In this document: piece after piece, positions 5,453-10,021 of the stretch
Layout of the letters: each line of letters opens with the position of its first letter
Numbering within the stretch: the first letter of the stretch is position 1
From: Sulfurihydrogenibium yellowstonense SS-5
GTDB taxonomy: Bacteria > Aquificota > Aquificia > Aquificales > Hydrogenothermaceae
Assembly: GCF_000173615.1 (NCBI RefSeq)
Contig: NZ_ABZS01000047.1
Location: forward strand, 1-10,021
DNA length: 10,021 nt
Direction: 5' to 3'
Program-made: the position numbers and the translations under genes
The notes under the pieces: generated by a model
Told to the model about the DNA's origin: nothing
The model's database searches: none
What the model saw: only the letters and a program-made list of their open reading frames with translations

Positions 5453-6760
5453 ATGGCACAGAGGGGAATTAGAGAATTCGATGGTAAAAGAATCATCGCG
5501 CAAAACTGGAAGGATTACTTTGGTGATGCTTTTAATTATGAGTTTAAATCTGTTCTAATTACAACAGAAACAGATTTCGACAAACTTCCAGAACAATATC
5601 CATGGTTAAAAGACACTCCATTGGTAGCAAAGCCAGATATGCTATTTGGTAAGAGAGGAAAGCTTGGATTAGTCCTTTACAAAATTGAAAAACCAGGTGA
5701 TGTTAAATACGAAGATGCGGTTAAGTGGATAAAACAAAAAATGCAAGAAGAAGTGGAAATTAATGGAGTTAAAGGACATTTAACACACTTTTTAATAGAG
5801 CCATTTGTTCCACATAAACCGGAGGAAGAGTACTATGTCTCATTCTCAATGGGCGACGATTACGATACTGTTTATATGTCCGCTTTTGGTGGTATAGATG
5901 TTGAAGAAAACTGGGATAAAGTAGTGGAAGTTCGCATCCCACCAACAGCTTCTGACGAAGAGATTGAAAAACCAATAAAAGCCAACGTTCCAAATGAGAT
6001 TAAGGATAAAGAAAAATACGGAGATTTTGTTGTTAGAGCTTATAAAATGTTTAGAGATTTACACTTTGTATATTTTGAAGTAAACCCGCTTGTAATGGTT
6101 GACAATAACGTTTACTTATTAGACTTTGTTGGAAAGGTTGATGATACAGCTGCTTTTGTTGTTGGTAAAAAATGGGGAGAATTAGAGTTCCCAGCAGGAT
6201 TTGGAAGAGATTTAACACCGGAAGAAAAATACATTAAAGAATTGGATGAGAAGTCTGGCTCATCATTAAAATTAACAATACTTAATCCAGAAGGTAGAAT
6301 TTGGACTCTTGTTGCCGGTGGTGGTGCTTCTGTTGTATATGCAGATACGATTGCAGATATGGGATATGTAAATGAGCTTGCAAACTACGGTGAATACTCA
6401 GGAAATCCAACAAGAACAGAAACAAGAGAGTATGTTAAAACTGTACTTGACTTAATGACAAGAAGCAAACATCCTTCCGGAAAGCCAAAAATACTCTTGA
6501 TCGGTGGAGCAATTGCTAACTTTACTGACGTAGCTAAAACATTTGACGGAATAATTGATGCATTTAAAGAATACGCTGATAAAATGAAACAAGTAGGCGT
6601 AAAGATATATGTTAGAAGAGGTGGACCAAACTATGAAGTTGGATTGAAAAGAATAAAGCAAGCTGCAGAAGAGCTTGGACTACCAATCGAAGTTTATGGA
6701 CCAGAATTACACATGACAGATATAGTTAGAAAAGCTTTAGAAGAAGAAAAAGCTGCATAA
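5453..6760 (+). CDS. aclB: ATP citrate lyase, beta (small) subunit
   Basis: With AclA this subunit forms ATP citrate lyase, which uses ATP and CoA to split citrate into acetyl-CoA and oxaloacetate, the step that lets the reductive TCA cycle fix CO2. The 435 residues correspond to the N-terminal part of the animal single-chain enzyme. The ATP-grasp domain covers roughly residues 1-240 (PLVAKPDMLFGKRGKLGLV early, FEVNPLVMVDNNVYLLDFVGK near its end). The citrate-binding SucC-like domain follows, with AGGGASVVYADTIADMG, NYGEYSGNPT (G313 to T320), GGAIANFTDVAKTF (351-364, with Asn356 and Thr358 matching citrate-contacting residues of human ACLY) and VRRGGPNYEVGL (Arg388-Arg389). The ATG has GGAGGG six bases upstream. 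It is 17 nt before aclA and begins the operon under the structured leader. The product is slightly longer than the roughly 400 residues of Chlorobium AclB as I recall it. Confidence 0.96.
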   Translation: MAQRGIREFDGKRIIAQNWKDYFGDAFNYEFKSVLITTETDFDKLPEQYPWLKDTPLVAKPDMLFGKRGKLGLVLYKIEKPGDVKYEDAVKWIKQKMQEEVEINGVKGHLTHFLIEPFVPHKPEEEYYVSFSMGDDYDTVYMSAFGGIDVEENWDKVVEVRIPPTASDEEIEKPIKANVPNEIKDKEKYGDFVVRAYKMFRDLHFVYFEVNPLVMVDNNVYLLDFVGKVDDTAAFVVGKKWGELEFPAGFGRDLTPEEKYIKELDEKSGSSLKLTILNPEGRIWTLVAGGGASVVYADTIADMGYVNELANYGEYSGNPTRTETREYVKTVLDLMTRSKHPSGKPKILLIGGAIANFTDVAKTFDGIIDAFKEYADKMKQVGVKIYVRRGGPNYEVGLKRIKQAAEELGLPIEVYGPELHMTDIVRKALEEEKAA

Positions 6761-6763
6761 AAT

Positions 6764-6770
6764 AAGGAGG
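6764..6770 (+). promoter_or_regulatory. Ribosome binding site of aclA
   Basis: AAGGAGG lies seven bases before ATG 6778 in the 17-nt aclB-aclA gap. This near-perfect site fixes the start and suggests that AclA is translated independently of AclB, consistent with a need for equal subunits. Confidence 0.85.
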
Positions 6771-6777
6771 ATATGAG

Positions 6778-8628
6778 ATGAGCAAACCGGAATATTTATT
6801 ATTTGACAAAAATACAAAAGCAATTTTCTGGAATTTAAACACAAGTGCAATTCAAAGAATGTTAGATTACGATTATGTAGTAGGAAGGTCTCCAAGTATT
6901 GCTGCAATCGTAGCGCCAACTTCTGAAAGAAGCTTTGAAAAGTTTTTCTATGGAACAAAAGAAATAATAATTCCTATTTATAAAACTACAAAAGACGCAG
7001 CAAAATTTCATCCAGAAGCTGATGTACTTTTAAACTTTGCATCCTTTAGAACAGCATATCCAGTAACTTTAGAAGCCTTTGAAATTCCACAAATTAGAAC
7101 CATAGTTATCACTGCTGAAGGTATTCCTGAAAGATATGCAAGAGATATGAGAATTAAAGCAAAACAACTTGGAAAATGGATAATCGGACCTGCAACAGTT
7201 GGTGGTATTGCACCGGGAGCTTTTAGAATAGCAAACACAGGTGGAACAATTGAAAATATCATTGCTTCTAAACTTCACAGACCTGGTTCCGTTGGATTAG
7301 TTACAAGGTCTGGTGGATTATTTAATGAGCTTTCTAACATAATCGCAAGAAATGCCGATGGTGTTGCAGAAGGTATAGCGATAGGTGGTGATAGATTTCC
7401 GGGCTCGGATTTCTTAGACCATATGTTAAGATTTGAAAAAAATCCACAAGTTAAGTTTATGATTTTACTCGGGGAAGTCGGTGGAGAAGCAGAGTATAAA
7501 GTTGTAGAAGCTGTAAAAAATGGCTTAATCACTAAACCAGTTATTGGTTGGTGTATTGGTACAATTTCTAAATTCTTTGGTGGAGAAGTTCAATTTGGAC
7601 ATGCCGGTGCAAAAGCAGGTGCAGATAGAGAGACAGCAGATGCTAAAAATAGGGCAATGAAAGAGGTTGGTATTCATGTTCCAAACAACTTTAACGAGCT
7701 TCCTCATGTAATAAAAGGTATTTATGAAATGCTAAGAGGCGAAGGTGTGATTCAGCCTATCGTTGAGCCAGAAGTTCCACCTATTCCGGAGGACTTATCT
7801 AAAGCAATAAAAGAAGGAAAAGTAAGAAAGTCAACAAACTTTATCTGTACAATCTCTGATGATAGAGGAGAAGAAGCTACATACTGCGGCGTTTCTATAA
7901 GTGAAGTTATTGAAAAAAATCTATCAATCGCAGATGTTATAGGATTACTATGGTTTAAACAAAAATTTCCAGACTGGGCATCTAAATTTATAGATATGGT
8001 TATCAGAGTCGTTGCAGACCACGGACCGGCAGTTGCAGGTGCTCATAATGTTAAAGTTACAGCAAGAGCCGGAAAGGATCTGATGTCCTCTCTCGTTACC
8101 GGTATTCTCGCAATTGGTCCAAGATTTGGTGGTGCAATTGACGGCGCAGCTAAATACTTTAAAATGGCATATGAGAAAAATATGTCTCCAAATGAATTTG
8201 TTGAATATATGAAAAATGTCGAGAAAATACCAATTCCTGGTATTGGACATAGAATAAAATCAACCAAAAACCCGGATAAAAGAGTTGAATTGCTAAAAGA
8301 TTATGCAAGAAGAAACTTTCCTAAGGTTGAACTTTTAGACTATGCTTTAGAAGTAGAAAAAGTTACAACTTCTAAGAAAGAAAACTTAATCTTAAACGTT
8401 GACGGAACTATTGGAGTTTTACTTGTTGACCTGTTTAAGCAAATAGGATACTCAAACGAAGATATAGATAAATTAATTGAAGCTGGTGCATTTAACGCAT
8501 TTTTCGTTCTTGGAAGGTCTATCGGATTTATCGGCCATTACTTAGACGAAAAACGTTTAGATATGCCATTATACAGACATCCAACAGACGATATACTCTA
8601 TGACGTTAAGAGACCAGAAGGTATATAA
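6778..8628 (+). CDS. aclA: ATP citrate lyase, alpha (large) subunit
   Basis: AclA carries the phosphohistidine and the citryl-CoA cleavage module of ATP citrate lyase. The 616 residues match the usual length of about 610. The N-terminal SucD-like part has the CoA-binding region (about 1-150), VGLVTRSGGLFNELSN (171-186 approximately), LLGEVGGEAEY with Glu233, and VQFGHAGAKAG, in which His275 corresponds to the phosphorylated His760 of human ACLY. After a linker, the C-terminal citrate-synthase-like domain (about 350-616) shows VADHGPAVAGAHN (His415), GIGHRIKS (His491), the LDYALEVEKVTTSKK block and LNVDGTIG (Asp542), which are the citrate-synthase-type catalytic positions. It ends with LGRSIGFIGHYLDEKRL. 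All catalytic residues appear intact, so the enzyme should be active. The aclB-aclA order is typical. A strong terminator follows. Confidence 0.97.
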   Translation: MSKPEYLLFDKNTKAIFWNLNTSAIQRMLDYDYVVGRSPSIAAIVAPTSERSFEKFFYGTKEIIIPIYKTTKDAAKFHPEADVLLNFASFRTAYPVTLEAFEIPQIRTIVITAEGIPERYARDMRIKAKQLGKWIIGPATVGGIAPGAFRIANTGGTIENIIASKLHRPGSVGLVTRSGGLFNELSNIIARNADGVAEGIAIGGDRFPGSDFLDHMLRFEKNPQVKFMILLGEVGGEAEYKVVEAVKNGLITKPVIGWCIGTISKFFGGEVQFGHAGAKAGADRETADAKNRAMKEVGIHVPNNFNELPHVIKGIYEMLRGEGVIQPIVEPEVPPIPEDLSKAIKEGKVRKSTNFICTISDDRGEEATYCGVSISEVIEKNLSIADVIGLLWFKQKFPDWASKFIDMVIRVVADHGPAVAGAHNVKVTARAGKDLMSSLVTGILAIGPRFGGAIDGAAKYFKMAYEKNMSPNEFVEYMKNVEKIPIPGIGHRIKSTKNPDKRVELLKDYARRNFPKVELLDYALEVEKVTTSKKENLILNVDGTIGVLLVDLFKQIGYSNEDIDKLIEAGAFNAFFVLGRSIGFIGHYLDEKRLDMPLYRHPTDDILYDVKRPEGI

Positions 8629-8641
8629 CATATAAATCATC

Positions 8642-8670
8642 GGGCAGGTTAATCCTGCCCTGTCTTGTTT
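8642..8670 (+). terminator. Intrinsic terminator of aclBA
   Basis: GGGCAGG and CCTGCCC form a perfect 7-bp GC-rich stem around the loop TTAAT, followed by TGTCTTGTTT, a T-rich tail. It starts 14 bases after the aclA stop. The tail is interrupted by G and C, so termination should be efficient but not necessarily complete. Confidence 0.85.
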
Positions 8671-8753
8671 AAATCCAAATTAAAAGTTTTAAAAATAATT
8701 CTTCAAATTTATTTTATTTAAATATTTAAAGGTTTTTTGTAAAAATTTTATAC

Positions 8754-8763
8754 TCCTATAGGA
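8754..8763. other. 10-bp palindrome in the convergent gap
   Basis: TCCTATAGGA is a perfect palindrome 21 bases beyond the methyltransferase stop. AT-rich flanks (AAAATTTTATA on one side, ATATTTT on the other) are partly complementary, so on the minus strand it could form a weak hairpin with a T-rich tail and end that transcript. It may also be chance. Confidence 0.3.
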
Positions 8764-8784
8764 TGATATTTTAACGTTTAGAAG

Positions 8785-9588
8785 CTATTTCCAAAAACCT
8801 CTTGCTTTTCTTTCTTTAAAGGTTAGCTCTATACTGTATAAAGACAACTCTTTTAAAATCCTTCTCTCTTCTTCCTTTGCCATTTCAATCCTTTTTTTAG
8901 CATAATCAACATACTCTTTTGAAATATCTACACCTATATACTTTTTTCCTAAAAGCTTTGCAGCTACTAAGGTAGTTCCAGTTCCACAAAAAGGATCTAT
9001 TACAATGCCATCGTTCTCATCTAATATGCTTGATATAATTCTTGTTGGAAGTTCTATAGGGAAGACTGCAGGATGCTCTTTGTGTCCATGTTCTGGACGT
9101 ATATCCCATACAGATGTTAGTTTAGCATGCTTTGATTTTAGCTCCTTTGGCTTTCCTTTCACAAGCCAATATATTCTTTCTTCTACCTGCCAAAATCTCC
9201 AACCTCTTATATTACCTGCTATTCTCCTATTCCAAATAATCTCCTGCCATATATTCCATTTGGTCTTAAGTAGCCATTGCAAAGGGTGTATCATTTTCCC
9301 GTCTTCGTATCTGACTTTGTGGTTATAGAAAAAGGAGCCGCCTTCTTTTGTAACTCTATAGAGCTGATTCAGAACCTCTACTTGCCAGCTTTGGTATTCT
9401 TCTTCCGACATAACATCTTTGTAGCCATTATACCGGACCTTATCTACTAACCAACCGCCATGCTTTTCTTTTTTGTTATACGGAGGAGATGTGATGCCTA
9501 AATCTATACTTTTGTCAGGTATTTGTTTCAGAATTTCCAAAGCATCGCCATGAATAACTTGATTGATAAATTTTTCTAATTCGTTCAT
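8785..9588 (-). CDS. DNA methyltransferase of a type II restriction-modification pair (beta-class, probably N4-cytosine)
   Basis: The enzyme transfers a methyl group from S-adenosylmethionine to an exocyclic amino group of its DNA target. Of 267 residues, the catalytic motif IV, TSPPYN (33-38), comes before the AdoMet-binding motif I, DPFCGTGTT (198-206), the beta-class order. An S-P-P-Y form of motif IV is typical of N4-cytosine enzymes, although some adenine enzymes share it. HPAVFPIELP (172-181) is the usual block before motif I, and YIGVDISKEYVDYAKKRI follows it. The target-recognition part should lie between 40 and 170 and contains many tryptophans. The start overlaps the upstream stop as ATGA (9585-9588), so it is translated with the putative endonuclease. 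The recognition sequence cannot be read from the protein. Confidence 0.9.
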   Translation of the reverse strand: MNELEKFINQVIHGDALEILKQIPDKSIDLGITSPPYNKKEKHGGWLVDKVRYNGYKDVMSEEEYQSWQVEVLNQLYRVTKEGGSFFYNHKVRYEDGKMIHPLQWLLKTKWNIWQEIIWNRRIAGNIRGWRFWQVEERIYWLVKGKPKELKSKHAKLTSVWDIRPEHGHKEHPAVFPIELPTRIISSILDENDGIVIDPFCGTGTTLVAAKLLGKKYIGVDISKEYVDYAKKRIEMAKEEERRILKELSLYSIELTFKERKARGFWK

Positions 9589-10021
9589 TTTCTAAGTTCC
9601 TTAAAGTATTTTGCTATATTTCTTGATAGGTAATCCTTAAAATTGTGCCAATCATTTCTTAAATAAGCGATTCTTAGAGAAGGACAATCTTTGTAATCTG
9701 TAAAGGAAAAGCTAGCAGAGCGCACGAAGTCTCCTTTTTTTCTTTGTCCCTCCTGAAATTTGCGATCAAGTTGGGGTTTAAGCTTCTTTATTAGGCATTC
9801 AAACTTAAACTCGAAGACATATATTAGTTTTCCTCCCACAAACCCACTAACCAAAATTGTGGGGTTATTTTCTAGATCCTTGTTAAATCTTTCCAACGTA
9901 TAGTCGTTAAAACTTCCACGACCGGTTAATTTTTTCTTAGGACTATCGGTGTTTTGAGGTTTTACTTCACAATCAATCCTTTTTCCAGTATCCACATCCA
10001 TTCCATAACCGTTGTATCCAA
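9585..10021 (-). CDS. Probable type II restriction endonuclease, C-terminal part only
   Basis: The frame is open to the right window edge, so only the last 144 or so residues are visible; the internal ATG at 10001 is not taken as the start. I do not recognise the family by sequence. The first visible part reads GYNGYGMDVDTGKRIDCEVKP; an acidic residue followed about ten residues later by E-V-K fits a PD-(D/E)xK nuclease centre, the commonest restriction-enzyme fold. The remainder is basic and ends YLSRNIAKYFKELRK, without membrane segments. The 4-nt ATGA overlap with the methyltransferase makes a restriction partner the best reading. A different accessory protein, such as a nicking or control protein, cannot be excluded from this fragment. 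Confidence 0.65.
   Translation of the reverse strand, partial: GYNGYGMDVDTGKRIDCEVKPQNTDSPKKKLTGRGSFNDYTLERFNKDLENNPTILVSGFVGGKLIYVFEFKFECLIKKLKPQLDRKFQEGQRKKGDFVRSASFSFTDYKDCPSLRIAYLRNDWHNFKDYLSRNIAKYFKELRK

Noticed and set aside
9005..9328. 107-codon plus-strand frame inside the methyltransferase gene
   Set aside because: It lies opposite a well-supported gene with intact catalytic motifs; its sequence shows no domain or ribosome site.

Overview
The window reads as chromosomal DNA of a thermophilic, autotrophic member of the Aquificota, most likely Hydrogenothermaceae and close to Sulfurihydrogenibium. This is an inference. It rests on a strongly AT-rich, lysine/isoleucine/glutamate-rich coding style combined with a two-subunit ATP citrate lyase (aclB-aclA), the signature enzyme of the reductive TCA cycle in that family. 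Other low-GC rTCA bacteria, such as some Campylobacterota, also carry aclBA, so the genus is not certain.

Layout. (1) Positions 1-1114, minus strand: elongation factor P (efp) followed by the biotin carboxyl carrier protein accB, which runs off the left edge. Efp has an extended -10 promoter in the 1115-1287 divergent gap. (2) Positions 1288-5010, plus strand: a tight four-gene run of an unknown 18-residue-repeat coiled-coil protein, a YkgJ-like cysteine-cluster protein, a small secreted PepSY-like protein and the RecJ exonuclease. Gaps are 13 and 42 nt, then a 1-nt stop/start overlap. (3) Positions 5011-5452: a 442-nt gap holding a 152-bp miniature inverted-repeat element flanked by a perfect 10-bp target duplication, a probable decayed relative of it, the acl promoter and a compact structured leader RNA. 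(4) Positions 5453-8628: aclB and aclA, each with a strong ribosome binding site, closed by a clear intrinsic terminator. (5) Positions 8785-10021, minus strand: a DNA methyltransferase and the C-terminal part of its probable partner restriction enzyme, joined by an ATGA overlap and convergent with aclA.

How the genes work together. AclB and AclA form ATP citrate lyase, which splits citrate into acetyl-CoA and oxaloacetate to close the reductive TCA cycle. AccB feeds acetyl-CoA into fatty-acid synthesis, but lies in a separate divergent operon. The restriction-modification pair is a self-contained defence cassette.

The most notable signal is the acl leader. Two GC-rich complementary pairs interleave as an H-type pseudoknot, followed immediately by a perfect 7-bp hairpin and the Shine-Dalgarno sequence. 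I cannot match it to a leader RNA family I know, so it is a candidate undescribed cis-regulatory RNA for carbon fixation. The other strong signals are the miniature element with an intact target duplication and a recent 270-bp internal duplication in the coiled-coil gene. I see no tRNA, rRNA, CRISPR array or transposase gene.
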